Shown here: piece after piece, positions 18,125 to 28,353 of the stretch | How positions within the stretch are numbered: the stretch's first letter is position 1 | Layout: each line of letters begins with the position of its first letter | Assembly (NCBI RefSeq): GCF_963558545.1 | Contig: NZ_CAUWHO010000006.1 | Location: 1-64,000, forward strand | Direction: 5' to 3' | DNA: 64,000 nucleotides | Source: Tyzzerella sp963558545 | GTDB lineage: Bacteria > Bacillota > Clostridia > Lachnospirales > CAG-274 | Position numbers and translations under genes: made by a program | The notes under the pieces: model-generated | What the model was told of the DNA's origin: nothing | The model's input: only the letters and a program-made list of their open reading frames with translations | The model's database searches: none

Positions 18125-20260
18125 ATGAAACTAGAGCCAAAAACGGTTGTTAGCGACAGATATGAGATAATAGAGCTAATAGGTGTAGGTGGAATGGCTA
18201 ATGTGTACTGTGCCAAAGATTTAAAATTAGATAGAAAAGTTAGCTTTAAAGTTTTAAAAGAAGAATTTATAGATGAAGAGTTTATAGGAAAATTTAGCAA
18301 AGAGGCTAGAGCAGCTGCAAGAATATCTCACGTTAACATAGCAAATGTGTACGATGTAGGAAATGACGGTAATATATACTATATTGTTATGGAATATGTA
18401 GACGGGTATACATTAAAAGATATTATAAAAACAAAAGCACCTTTTAATAATGAAGAAGTTTTGGGGATATCTATACAGATAGCAAATGCTTTAGAGATTG
18501 CACATAATAATAACATTGTCCATAGAGATATAAAGCCTCAAAATATACTAGTAACTAAAGAAGGTGGTATAAAAGTTACCGATTTTGGTATAGCAAGGGC
18601 TACTACTTCTAATACTATAACAACAGATACAATGGGTAGTGTACATTATTTTTCACCAGAACAAGCAAGGGGTGGATATGTAGACTTTAAAAGCGATATA
18701 TACTCTCTTGGTATAATAATGTTTGAGATGATTACAGGTAAGCTACCATTTGATGGAGAAGGTGTTGTTCAGCTTGCTATGAAACATATAAATGAGCCTT
18801 TGCCAGATATGAAGGAGATAAACCCTAATATATCTAATAGTTTAGAAAAAATTATATTAAAGGCTACTACTAAAAATGCAGACAATAGATATTTATCTGC
18901 AAAAGAACTTAATAATGACCTTAAGCAAGCCTTTTCAGACGAAAGTGGAGATTTTGTAACAGATAATAATTTTATTGACGAAGATAGTCCAACTGTTGTA
19001 ATAAAACCAGAAGAAATGGAACAAATAAAAAATATGGCTAATAAAACAAATAATAATAAACCAAAAGATAAATATGAAGATAAAGTGTATATGGCTAAGG
19101 AAAAACCTAAGCAAAGTCAACCTATTAGAAATTTAGAAAAGCAACCTAACAAAAAGACAACTTATAAAATTGCACCAGAAAATATGGAAAAACAAAATGA
19201 TAAATCTATGGAGCGTAAAGTAACTATATGGGCTGTTATAACATCTTTAATACTTATAGGGATAATAACAGGATTTTTAATAGTTTGGGGAGTGTCTGGA
19301 GCAAATTCTAAAGTGCCAAATTTTGTAGGGAAATCTTGGGAAGATGCTGTGAAGATTGCTAAAGAAAAAGAAATATATATAACAAACATAAAAGAAGATT
19401 TTGATGATAAAATAGAAGAGGGAAGCATAATAGAGCAAGATATAAAACCTGGAGAAAAAGTTGAAAAAGGAACTAATATAAATGTAACAATTAGCTTAGG
19501 TGATGGTAAATTTAAATTAGAAAATTTTGTGGGACTTGACATATCTGAAGTTTATAAAAAGGTAGAAACATTAGATGTAAGCCTTAAAGAAGAGTATATA
19601 GCAGACGAAAAAATAGAAATAGGTAAAGTTATAAAACAAATACCATCAGAAGGAAGTACTTTAAAACCTGGTGAAGATTTAACTCTTTATATAAGTAAAG
19701 GTAACCAAGATAAAGACACAGATGTAGAAGTGCCAAATTTAATAGGACTTAGCGAAAAAGAGGCTAAAGATAAGCTAAAAAGGGAAGGGTTATCTGTTGG
19801 TAGAGTTAGTAAGGCAGAAAGTGATAGTGTAAAAGAAGGAAATGTTATAGAACAAGGCGTTTCTTATGGGCAAAAAGTTTCTGAAGGAACAGCTGTAAGT
19901 ATTGTTGTTAGTAGTGGAAAAAAAGAAACAACAACAGAAACAACAACAGAAACGACAACACAACCAATAGTTGAAGATACAACGGCTCAACCTACAATAG
20001 TAGAACAAACAACTACAACAGTACAACAAACTTTAAAATCGGAAACATTAGTTATAAATCCTACCTTGCCAGAGGGTACAGAAAGTGTAGAAGTAAAGGT
20101 AATAAAGGTAGTAGATGGGCAGTCTAGTGTAATATGGTCTAGCAATCATATTGCCAATAATTTTCCTTTATCTATAACTGTTACAGGGGATAAACCAACT
20201 CAATTTGAGCTTTATATAGACGGAAAGTTAATAGGAACAGAAACTAAAAATTTTAATTAG
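18125..20260 (+). CDS. prkC: PASTA-domain Ser/Thr protein kinase PrkC/PknB
   Basis: This 711-residue membrane kinase has an N-terminal kinase domain (about 13-275) with GVGGMANV loop, Lys42 and HRDIKPQN and DFG motifs. A charged linker follows, then one membrane helix near 368-390. Outside the cell are three PASTA repeats (about 396-600) that sense muropeptides or lipid II. After the PASTA repeats comes a Thr-rich stretch made of TTTE-like repeats, then a C-terminal beta-rich domain of about 75 residues that is an accessory part. It is the last gene of the operon; rsgA and rpe, often next, are absent. Confidence 0.95.
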   Translation: MKLEPKTVVSDRYEIIELIGVGGMANVYCAKDLKLDRKVSFKVLKEEFIDEEFIGKFSKEARAAARISHVNIANVYDVGNDGNIYYIVMEYVDGYTLKDIIKTKAPFNNEEVLGISIQIANALEIAHNNNIVHRDIKPQNILVTKEGGIKVTDFGIARATTSNTITTDTMGSVHYFSPEQARGGYVDFKSDIYSLGIIMFEMITGKLPFDGEGVVQLAMKHINEPLPDMKEINPNISNSLEKIILKATTKNADNRYLSAKELNNDLKQAFSDESGDFVTDNNFIDEDSPTVVIKPEEMEQIKNMANKTNNNKPKDKYEDKVYMAKEKPKQSQPIRNLEKQPNKKTTYKIAPENMEKQNDKSMERKVTIWAVITSLILIGIITGFLIVWGVSGANSKVPNFVGKSWEDAVKIAKEKEIYITNIKEDFDDKIEEGSIIEQDIKPGEKVEKGTNINVTISLGDGKFKLENFVGLDISEVYKKVETLDVSLKEEYIADEKIEIGKVIKQIPSEGSTLKPGEDLTLYISKGNQDKDTDVEVPNLIGLSEKEAKDKLKREGLSVGRVSKAESDSVKEGNVIEQGVSYGQKVSEGTAVSIVVSSGKKETTTETTTETTTQPIVEDTTAQPTIVEQTTTTVQQTLKSETLVINPTLPEGTESVEVKVIKVVDGQSSVIWSSNHIANNFPLSITVTGDKPTQFELYIDGKLIGTETKNFN

Positions 20261-20270
20261 ATTAAATATA

Positions 20271-20312
20271 AAATACCCTAAATTTACATAAGCTAATATT
20301 TAGGGTATTTTT
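20271..20312 (+). terminator. Intrinsic terminator after prkC
   Basis: AAATACCCTAAAT (20271-20283) and ATTTAGGGTATTT (20298-20310) are perfectly complementary over 13 bp and end in a T run. Confidence 0.93.
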
Positions 20313-20456
20313 ATGCTAAATTACATAATTTTAGATAAAAATATAACTATGTTTACAAAACAATATTTTTAAAGTAAAATATAATAGACTAGTAAATAAG
20401 TCTATTTAATAAAAATTTATATAAAAGCAATAAAATATATACGGAGGTAAAAAACT

Positions 20457-21881
20457 TTGGGAAAAAGAGAAGAAATACAAGTTTCTGAAGAAGAACTTTT
20501 ATTACAAAAAGAATACATACAAAAAATAAAGAAAATAAATGAAGATTTTGAAAAGGCTAATGGTAGAAAAAAGAAGATGTTTATATCTACATTTGGCTGT
20601 CAAATGAATGCTAGAGATAGCGAAAAATTAGACGGTATGCTTAAAGATATGGGCTACATAGATGCTCAAGATGAAAAAGATGCAGATTTTATTATATACA
20701 ACACTTGTTGTGTTAGAGAAAATGCAGAAAATAAAGTTTATGGCAACTTAGGGTATCTTAAAAAGGCTAAGGAAAACAACAAGCATTTAAAAATTGCTCT
20801 TTGTGGCTGTATGATGCAACAAGACATAGTTATAGAAACTATTAAAAAAACATATAGACACGTAGATTTAGTTTTTGGTACATTTAATCTATATAAATTT
20901 CCACAGCTTTTATACACTAACTTTGAAATTAATGAGCCTGTATTTGACATATGGAAAGAGCATAAAGACATAGTGGAAGATTTACCTAGCATTAGAAAAT
21001 ATAAATTTAAAGCTAGTGTAAACATTATGTTTGGGTGTAACAACTTTTGCTCTTATTGTATAGTACCTTATGTTCGTGGAAGAGAAAGAAGCCGTAAAAG
21101 TGAGGACATTATAAAGGAAATAAAAGAGCTTGTAGCAGACGGTGTTGTAGAAATTAATTTACTTGGGCAAAATGTAAATTCTTATGGTAGAGGCCTTGAG
21201 GAAGATATAGATTTTGCAGGACTTTTAAGAAAGGTAAATGAGATAGAAGGCTTAGAGCGTATTAGATTTATGACTAGCCACCCTAAAGATTTATCTGATA
21301 GCTTAATATATGCTATGAGAGATTGTGAAAAAATATGTAACCATATACATTTACCTTTCCAAGCAGGTAACAACCAAGTGCTTAGAAAAATGAACCGTAA
21401 CTATACTAAAGAGCATTACTTAGGCCTTATAGAAAAAATTAAAAAAGAAATACCTAATATTGCCATTACTACGGATATTATTGTAGGATTTCCTGGAGAA
21501 ACTTTAGAACAAGTAGAGGATACTATAGATGTTGTTAAAAAGGTAAGGTTTAGTGGTGCATTTACTTTTATATATTCTAAAAGAACAGGTACACCAGCTG
21601 CTAAAATGGAAAATCAGGTAGATGAAAAAGTTATTAAAGAGGGCTTTAACAACGTTTTAGAGGCATTAAATCCTATTTTATTAGAGATTAATAAAGAAAA
21701 AGTTGGCAATACTTATAAAGTACTAGCAGAAGAATATGATGATGAAACTAAAACTTTAAAAGGACGACTTGAAGATAACAGCCTTGTGCACTTTAGCGGT
21801 GGAGAAAGGCTTGTAGGAAATATTATTGATGTAAAAATAGTAGATTGCAAAACGTTCTATTTAATGGGTGAAGTTATATAA
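20457..21881 (+). CDS. miaB: tRNA-2-methylthio-N6-dimethylallyladenosine synthase MiaB
   Basis: MiaB adds the 2-methylthio group to i6A37 of tRNA. The 474-residue protein has an N-terminal UPF0004 domain with cluster cysteines in TFGCQMN, NTCCVREN and CGCMMQQ. The radical-SAM motif is CNNFCSYC, followed by the VPYVRGRERSR segment, and a C-terminal TRAM domain is present. The start is TTG at 20457, nine bases after GGAGG at 20443-20447; no ATG lies nearby. It begins a miaB-ylbF-mutS-mutL run. Confidence 0.96.
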   Translation: MGKREEIQVSEEELLLQKEYIQKIKKINEDFEKANGRKKKMFISTFGCQMNARDSEKLDGMLKDMGYIDAQDEKDADFIIYNTCCVRENAENKVYGNLGYLKKAKENNKHLKIALCGCMMQQDIVIETIKKTYRHVDLVFGTFNLYKFPQLLYTNFEINEPVFDIWKEHKDIVEDLPSIRKYKFKASVNIMFGCNNFCSYCIVPYVRGRERSRKSEDIIKEIKELVADGVVEINLLGQNVNSYGRGLEEDIDFAGLLRKVNEIEGLERIRFMTSHPKDLSDSLIYAMRDCEKICNHIHLPFQAGNNQVLRKMNRNYTKEHYLGLIEKIKKEIPNIAITTDIIVGFPGETLEQVEDTIDVVKKVRFSGAFTFIYSKRTGTPAAKMENQVDEKVIKEGFNNVLEALNPILLEINKEKVGNTYKVLAEEYDDETKTLKGRLEDNSLVHFSGGERLVGNIIDVKIVDCKTFYLMGEVI

Positions 21882-21909
21882 AAATTTAAAATTTTAGGAG
21901 GAAAAAACT

Positions 21910-22308
21910 ATGAACAATCTTTTTGAACAAGCAAGAGAACTTGCAAAAGCATTATTAGAAACTAAAGAAGGTAAAAAATATGAAGAGGCTAAATACATCT
22001 TTGAGGGTGATGATGACGCCATTAATATGTTACAAGACTACACTAAAAAAACTCAAGATTTTCAAATGAGAATGCAAAGAGGAGATGCAGGCTCAGAATT
22101 TGAAAATGCTAGAGAAGAACTTAACAAACTTGTAATGGAAATGAAAAAAAACACTATTATAACAGAGCTTTTTAAAGCAGAAGGCGAATTTAACCAAATG
22201 GTAGGTAGCGTTATGGATATATTTAATGCAACTCTTATCGGAGAAAGCGAACAACAAGGCGGAGGCTGTTGTGGCGGAGGCTGTGGAGGTTGCTCTGGTT
22301 GTCATTAA
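21910..22308 (+). CDS. YlbF/YmcA (Ric) family protein with Cys-rich tail
   Basis: The 132-residue protein is helical over residues 1-110 and matches the YlbF/YmcA family. In Bacillus subtilis RicA, RicF and RicT form a complex that binds iron-sulfur clusters and stimulates RNase Y mRNA maturation. Here the last 18 residues are almost only Gly and Cys (GGGCCGGGCGGCSGCH), with six cysteines and a final histidine, a likely metal or cluster site. TAGGAGGAAA precedes the ATG. It lies between miaB and mutS as in many clostridia. Confidence 0.87.
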   Translation: MNNLFEQARELAKALLETKEGKKYEEAKYIFEGDDDAINMLQDYTKKTQDFQMRMQRGDAGSEFENAREELNKLVMEMKKNTIITELFKAEGEFNQMVGSVMDIFNATLIGESEQQGGGCCGGGCGGCSGCH

Positions 22309-22322
22309 TTTAGGAGGAAAAT

Positions 22323-24962
22323 ATGATAGAGTATACACCTATGATGAACCAATATCTAGAGATAAAAGAAAATTATAAAGACTGTCTTTTATTTTTTAGA
22401 CTAGGTGATTTTTATGAACTATTTTTTGAAGATGCCGTTACAACTGTTGCCGAGCTTGATATTGTTCTTACTAAAAAAAGCTGTGGCAAGAAAGACGGAG
22501 AGCCTTTAAAAGTAGATATGTGTGGTGTTCCTTTTCATTCGGCAGATGGTTATATAGCAAAACTTATAGATAAAGGGTATAAAGTTGCCATATGTGAGCA
22601 GGTAGAAGACCCTAAAAATATGAGTGGCAAAATTGTAAAAAGAGATGTAGTAAGAGTTGTTACTGCAGGGACTGTTATAGACACTAACATACTAGAAGAA
22701 TCTAAAAACAACTATATTATGTGCCTTTTTGAAAATAAAGCTGCAATAGGTCTTTCTGTTTGTGATGTATCTACTGGAGAATTTTTAACTATAGATTTTA
22801 GCCTTAATGAAAAATCTAAAGTGATAGATGAAATTGCTAAATATAACCCGTCTGAAATTATATGTAATAGTAAATTTAGCCTAGTATCTAATATAGAAAA
22901 GGTTTTTAATATTAAAGTATACAATTATTTAGATTTTCATTTTGAAATAGACAATGCTAAAGATACATTATTAAAGCATTTTAATGTTTTAAATCTTAGT
23001 GGTTTTGGTATAGAAGAAGAGCCTATATTAATAAGTGTAAGTGGTGCTTTAATAAGATACCTTGTAGATACACAAAAAAATAATTTATCTCATATATCTA
23101 ATGTAAAAAAATATACAACTAATAAATATATGTTTTTAGATATATCTTCTAGAAGAAATTTAGAGCTTACAGAAACTATAAGAGAAAAGGCTAAAAAAGG
23201 CTCATTACTTTGGGTGTTAGATAAAACAAAAACTCCTATGGGTGCTAGGCTTATTAGAAGGTGGATAGAACAGCCATTAGTAGATAAAGATGATATAGAA
23301 AATAGGCTTTTAGCAGTAGAATATATAAAAAATAACCCTTTAGATAAAATAGATATGACAGATTATCTTTCTAAAATAAAGGATATGGAAAGGCTTATTG
23401 GGAAAATATCCTATCAAACTGCTAATGCTAGAGATTTAATAGCTCTTAAAAATAGCTTTAAAAGTTTACCAGAAATAAAGCAAATATTATTAAAATCTAA
23501 CACAGCTTTAATAGGGGATATATGCAACCATTTTGATACATTAGAGGACTTGTATAGCATTATAGATAGTGCTATACAAGAAGAACCTCCTTTTAGTATA
23601 AGAGAGGGAAATATGATAAAAAATGGATTTAATGAGCAAATAGATAACTTTAGAGAGGCAAAAAATAAAGGTACAAGCTGGCTTTTAGACTTAGAAGAAA
23701 AAGAGCGACAAAATACAGGCATTAAAAATATAAAGATAAGGTTTAATAAAGTTTTTGGTTATTATATAGAAGTTACTAACTCTTATTTATCTCTAGTACC
23801 AGATACTTATATTAGAAAGCAAACTTTAGCAAACTGTGAAAGATTTGTAACAGATGAACTTAAAAAGATAGAAGAAGCTATATTAGGTGCAGATGAAAAG
23901 TTGGTAGAAGTAGAATATGAAGAATTTTGCAAAGTGAGAAATTATTTATCAGATAATATAGGCCGTATACAAAAAATGGCTAATATTATTGCTACAATAG
24001 ATGTTTTAATATCTTTTGCAGAAGTTGCTATGAAAAATAACTATAAAAAGCCTATAATATTAGATGATACAGAAGGTAAGATAGACATATCACTTGGTAG
24101 ACACCCTGTTGTTGAGCTTTTAGCAGAAGATAGCTTTATACCTAATGATACTATATTAGATAAAGATAAAAATAGATTAGCTATTATTACAGGGCCTAAT
24201 ATGGCAGGTAAATCTACATATATGAGGCAAGTTGCACTTATTGTTTTGATGGCTCAAATTGGTAGTTTTGTACCTTGTGATAATGCTACTATATCTATTG
24301 TAGATAGAATATTTACAAGGGTGGGAGCAAGCGATGACTTGGCAACAGGACAAAGTACATTTATGGTGGAAATGACAGAAGTTGCCAATATTATAAATAA
24401 TGCAACAGATAAAAGCCTTTTAATATTAGACGAAATAGGACGAGGAACAAGTACATTTGACGGACTTAGCATAGCTTGGGCAGTTTTAGAACATATAGCA
24501 GAAAAGATAGGTGCAAGGACACTTTTTGCAACACATTATCACGAGCTTACAGAAATAGAAGGAAAAATAGATGGTGTTAATAACTATTGTGTTGAGATAA
24601 AAGATAATGGTGATGACATAATATTCCTTAGAAAAATTGTAAAAGGTGGAGCAACTGGTAGCTATGGTATACACGTTGCAAAGCTTGCAGGTATACCTAA
24701 CAGAGTTATAGCTAGAGCCAACGAAATTTTACAAATTTTAAACGATTGTGATGCTACCAAAATATCTAATGTAGGAATACAAAATTTAGACCAAATAAAT
24801 GGAGATGAAGAAGATTTTTATTATAACGCATCTACTAAAAGGACTATACTTTTTGTAGATGAGTTAGAAAAAGAGCTTAAAAGTCTTGATATAGATAATA
24901 TATCTCCTAGAGAGGCTTGGCAAAAGCTTTTTGATATAAAAAATAAGCTAAAAAACTTATAA
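22323..24962 (+). CDS. mutS: DNA mismatch repair protein MutS
   Basis: MutS recognises base mismatches and small loops. The 879-residue protein has the mismatch-wedge motif in GDFYELF near residue 30. A connector, clamp and lever follow. The ATPase has Walker A GPNMAGKST near 622-630, Walker B LLILDEIGRGTSTFDG, and the FATHYHEL segment. A C-terminal tail of about 80 residues completes it. Length and motifs are those of MutS1 rather than MutS2. It follows ylbF by 14 bp and precedes mutL. Confidence 0.97.
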   Translation: MIEYTPMMNQYLEIKENYKDCLLFFRLGDFYELFFEDAVTTVAELDIVLTKKSCGKKDGEPLKVDMCGVPFHSADGYIAKLIDKGYKVAICEQVEDPKNMSGKIVKRDVVRVVTAGTVIDTNILEESKNNYIMCLFENKAAIGLSVCDVSTGEFLTIDFSLNEKSKVIDEIAKYNPSEIICNSKFSLVSNIEKVFNIKVYNYLDFHFEIDNAKDTLLKHFNVLNLSGFGIEEEPILISVSGALIRYLVDTQKNNLSHISNVKKYTTNKYMFLDISSRRNLELTETIREKAKKGSLLWVLDKTKTPMGARLIRRWIEQPLVDKDDIENRLLAVEYIKNNPLDKIDMTDYLSKIKDMERLIGKISYQTANARDLIALKNSFKSLPEIKQILLKSNTALIGDICNHFDTLEDLYSIIDSAIQEEPPFSIREGNMIKNGFNEQIDNFREAKNKGTSWLLDLEEKERQNTGIKNIKIRFNKVFGYYIEVTNSYLSLVPDTYIRKQTLANCERFVTDELKKIEEAILGADEKLVEVEYEEFCKVRNYLSDNIGRIQKMANIIATIDVLISFAEVAMKNNYKKPIILDDTEGKIDISLGRHPVVELLAEDSFIPNDTILDKDKNRLAIITGPNMAGKSTYMRQVALIVLMAQIGSFVPCDNATISIVDRIFTRVGASDDLATGQSTFMVEMTEVANIINNATDKSLLILDEIGRGTSTFDGLSIAWAVLEHIAEKIGARTLFATHYHELTEIEGKIDGVNNYCVEIKDNGDDIIFLRKIVKGGATGSYGIHVAKLAGIPNRVIARANEILQILNDCDATKISNVGIQNLDQINGDEEDFYYNASTKRTILFVDELEKELKSLDIDNISPREAWQKLFDIKNKLKNL

Positions 24963-24978
24963 GAAATGAGGTATACTT

Positions 24979-26952
24979 TTGAAAAAAGAAATAAAGCTTT
25001 TAGAAAATAATCTCATTAATAAAATAGCAGCGGGGGAAGTCATAGAACGCCCCGCTTCTATCGTTAAAGAGCTTGTAGAAAATTCTATAGATGCTCTTAG
25101 CAAAAACATTATAATAGAGATAAAAAATGGTGGAACAACTTTTATAAAAATACAAGATGATGGAATAGGTATACAAAAAAATCAGATAAAAACAGCTTTT
25201 TTAAGACACGCAACAAGCAAATTAGAAAAAATAGATGATTTAGACAGTATATTAACTCTTGGATTTAGAGGAGAGGCATTAGCTAGCATAGCATCTATAT
25301 CTATGGTAGAGATGATAACAAAAACAGAAGATGATGATATAGGAAATAAAATAACAATAGAAGGTGGGCAAATAATAAGCCAGGAAGAAACGGCAGCTTT
25401 AAAAGGGACAATTTTTATTGTAAAAAATATATTCTTTAATACACCTGCTAGGAGAAAATTTTTAAAAAAAGATTCGGTAGAAGGTGGATATATATCCGAA
25501 ATAGTAAATAGGCTTGCATTAGCTCACCCACATATAGCTTTTACTTATATAAATAATGGTGTAGAAATATTAAAAACAACAGGGGATAATAATTTAAAAA
25601 ATACAGTATTTTATATATATGGAAAAGAAATATGTAAAAAGCTTATACCTATAAAAGCTAGCAAAAACGGATTTAATATTGAAGGTCTTATAGGTATGCC
25701 AGAGCTTTCAAGAGGCAACCGTTCTTATGAAAATTTTTTTATAAATGGTAGATATATAAAAAGTAGCATAGTGCAGTCTGCAATAGAAGAAGGATACGAA
25801 GGTAAATTAATGGTTGGAAAATTTCCTATATTTATTATAAATATGACTGTACCAGAAAACACAATAGATGTAAATGTACACCCTACAAAGCTAGAGGTAC
25901 GTTTTGAAGATGAAAATTTTATCCATAGTTTTTTATGTGATGCAATAGAAAAAACATTAAAAAAGGAAATTTTAATACCAAATATAGAGATAGAAGAAAA
26001 AAATACATTTTTACAGGTAACAGAAACAAAACCTTTTAACGTAGAAATGCAAAAGAAACTAGAAGATTTACTAATAGAAGACCAAAATGATACAAATACA
26101 AAAACATTATTATTAGAAGATGAAGATAATACAAATATACAGCCTTTATTAGTAGAAGATAAAGACAATAAACAGTACACAGATAATATACAACAAAAAT
26201 CTCATATCTTAATGGTAAATGAAGAACCAAAAGAAGTTAGTGTTCCAAATAAAACTATTGTAGATATGGTATATAGTAAAAATTTAGATAAAATATATAA
26301 AGATGATAAAATAGTTGAAAAAGAAGAAATAAAAGAATATACAGAAGAAAATAACAAAAAGCATAGCTTTTTTAATAATTATAAAATAGTTGGTCAAGTA
26401 TTTAACACTTATTGGATTGTAGAGCAAAACCAAGAAATGTTTATGATAGACCAACATTCTGCACACGAAAGAGCAATATATGAGGAGCTTAGCAAAAAGT
26501 TTAGAGAACAAGATGTAGCAAGCCAAAGACTTATAGAGCCTATAATTATAAATGCAACACCTTTAGAAAAAGCAACAATAGAAGAAAATATGGAGTTGCT
26601 TTTAAAATTTGGATTTGATATAGAAGAATTTGGGCTAAGCTCTTATGCTATAAGACAAGTACCTTTTATATTTAAAGCACCTGTTGAGCCAAAGTTTTTT
26701 ACAGATTTACTGGATATGCTTATAGATAAAAATATAGCTAGTATTTATGATATGAAGATAGAAAAAATTATATCTATGAGTTGTAAAAAAGCAGTAAAAG
26801 GAAATGATAGGCTTAGCTTTATAGAGGCAAAGGCTCTTATAGAACAAATATTAAGGCTAGAAAATCCTTTTAGTTGTCCTCACGGTAGACCTACTATTAT
26901 AAAGATGACTAAATATGAAATAGAAAAACTTTTTAAAAGAATACAAAACTAA
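24979..26952 (+). CDS. mutL: DNA mismatch repair protein MutL
   Basis: MutL couples mismatch recognition to strand removal. The 657-residue protein has an N-terminal GHKL ATPase (NKIAAGEVIERPASIVKELVE, DDGIGI, GFRGEAL, TPARRKF). A long charged linker covers roughly 350-460. The C-terminal dimerisation domain keeps the endonuclease motif DQHSAHERAIYEEL plus SCKKAVK and CPHGRP, so it should be a nicking MutL as in bacteria without MutH. The start is TTG at 24979 after GAGGT. The linker shows a repeated LLxEDxxNTN pattern. Confidence 0.96.
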   Translation: MKKEIKLLENNLINKIAAGEVIERPASIVKELVENSIDALSKNIIIEIKNGGTTFIKIQDDGIGIQKNQIKTAFLRHATSKLEKIDDLDSILTLGFRGEALASIASISMVEMITKTEDDDIGNKITIEGGQIISQEETAALKGTIFIVKNIFFNTPARRKFLKKDSVEGGYISEIVNRLALAHPHIAFTYINNGVEILKTTGDNNLKNTVFYIYGKEICKKLIPIKASKNGFNIEGLIGMPELSRGNRSYENFFINGRYIKSSIVQSAIEEGYEGKLMVGKFPIFIINMTVPENTIDVNVHPTKLEVRFEDENFIHSFLCDAIEKTLKKEILIPNIEIEEKNTFLQVTETKPFNVEMQKKLEDLLIEDQNDTNTKTLLLEDEDNTNIQPLLVEDKDNKQYTDNIQQKSHILMVNEEPKEVSVPNKTIVDMVYSKNLDKIYKDDKIVEKEEIKEYTEENNKKHSFFNNYKIVGQVFNTYWIVEQNQEMFMIDQHSAHERAIYEELSKKFREQDVASQRLIEPIIINATPLEKATIEENMELLLKFGFDIEEFGLSSYAIRQVPFIFKAPVEPKFFTDLLDMLIDKNIASIYDMKIEKIISMSCKKAVKGNDRLSFIEAKALIEQILRLENPFSCPHGRPTIIKMTKYEIEKLFKRIQN

Positions 26953-26964
26953 TGGGGTGATAAA

Positions 26965-27597
26965 ATGAACGTAATTTTACAGTATGTAATAATTTCTTTG
27001 GCAGCTTTAGTATGTATAACATTAATGGGATTTACAAAAGCATATACATCTTATAAGTTAGGTGATATTGCAATAAAAAATATGGGAAAGGTATCTTTAA
27101 ATCCAAAAAAACATTTTGAAATAATAGGATTTATTATGTTTGTAGTTTTTGGCTATGGTTGGACAGCACCTATTGATACATCTGCTTTATATTATAAAGA
27201 CAGGAAAAAAGGCAATATTTTGGTTAGTATTATGCCTTTTATAGTTGCTTTAATATGCTCATTTTTAAGCTTTTTTATATTTAAAGTGTTAGTAGAGGTA
27301 GCACATATAAGCCCACTTAATTTTATATCAGTATTTTTTAATAATTTAATTGTATTTTTTATAAATTTTTTAGTTTTTAATATTTTGCCTGTATATCCAC
27401 TTTTTGGACAAAAACTTTTTCAAACAATTTTACCAGCTAATAAAGCTATTAAGTTATCTCAATATGAAAAGCTACTCCAAGTATTAATTATGTTTTTATT
27501 ATTATCTGGTATACTAAATGAAATTTTAAATATTGTATCTATATCTATATTTAAAGTTATGGCTAGTTTATTAAGGTTTAGTTTAGAGGGAATGTAA
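26965..27597 (+). CDS. M50 (site-2 protease)-like membrane protein lacking catalytic motifs
   Basis: This 210-residue protein has about five membrane helices and keeps the M50 framework YKLGDxxxKNMGKVSLNPKKHFEIIG near residues 32-56. That framework normally follows an HExxH zinc motif. Here the expected HExxH position reads FTKAY. The second motif, normally NxxPxxPLDG, reads NILPVYPLFG, losing the aspartate. Both metal-ligand sites are therefore absent and proteolysis is not expected. It lies directly before scpA, where an active M50 protein is common in clostridia. The start has a GGGGTGAT site. Confidence 0.8.
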   Translation: MNVILQYVIISLAALVCITLMGFTKAYTSYKLGDIAIKNMGKVSLNPKKHFEIIGFIMFVVFGYGWTAPIDTSALYYKDRKKGNILVSIMPFIVALICSFLSFFIFKVLVEVAHISPLNFISVFFNNLIVFFINFLVFNILPVYPLFGQKLFQTILPANKAIKLSQYEKLLQVLIMFLLLSGILNEILNIVSISIFKVMASLLRFSLEGM

Positions 27598-28350
27598 ATG
27601 TCTATACTACAAATAAAGTTAGAAGAATTTGAAGGTCCTTTAGATTTACTTTTAAAACTAATAGACAAAAATAAAATAGATATATATGATATACCTATAT
27701 CTAAACTTACCGATGATTACCTTTATTATATAAAGCACAAAAATATAATAGATATGGAAGAAATGAGCCAGTTTATAATAATGGCTACAACATTGTTAGA
27801 GATAAAATCTAAATTGCTTTTGCCAAAAGAAAAAGATGAGCAGACTAATGAAGATATAGACCCAAGAGAAGAGCTAGTTAAAAAATTAATAGAATATAAA
27901 AAATATAAAATGATAGCAGAAAAGTTATATAATATAGAAGTTTTTGCTGATAAGGTTATATTTAAGGAGGCAGATATAAAGGCTATTGACAGTATAAAAA
28001 TAAAAACTAAGCCTACAGCAGAAGAAATGCTAGAGGGTATAACATTAAAAAGTTTATACAATGTTTTTGAGGAAGTGCTAAAAAGAAAAGAATTAAAGAC
28101 AGATAAAATAAGAAGTAAGTTTAAATCTGTAACAAAGGCTTTATATAATATAAACGATAAAATAAGTTATATAAAAGACTTAATAATATTAAATGAAAAA
28201 ATAAGCCTTAATAAAATATTTGAAGAAAGCTCATCTAGAGTGGAGGTTGTTGTAACTTTTTTAGCAGTTTTAGAGCTTATAAAAACAAGAGATATAAAGG
28301 TTGTACAACAAGGTATTTTTGACGAAATAATTATAATGCAAGGGGAATAA
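27598..28350 (+). CDS. scpA: Segregation and condensation protein ScpA
   Basis: ScpA is the kleisin that bridges SMC heads in chromosome condensation. The 250-residue protein opens with FEGPLDLLLKLIDKNKIDIYDIPIS, the family signature. The MSQFIIMATTLLEIKSKLLLP segment and a C-terminal winged helix complete it. It starts immediately after the M50-like stop and precedes scpB by 3 bp. The smc gene, commonly next to rnc, is not in the window. Confidence 0.96.
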   Translation: MSILQIKLEEFEGPLDLLLKLIDKNKIDIYDIPISKLTDDYLYYIKHKNIIDMEEMSQFIIMATTLLEIKSKLLLPKEKDEQTNEDIDPREELVKKLIEYKKYKMIAEKLYNIEVFADKVIFKEADIKAIDSIKIKTKPTAEEMLEGITLKSLYNVFEEVLKRKELKTDKIRSKFKSVTKALYNINDKISYIKDLIILNEKISLNKIFEESSSRVEVVVTFLAVLELIKTRDIKVVQQGIFDEIIIMQGE

Positions 28351-28353
28351 CAT

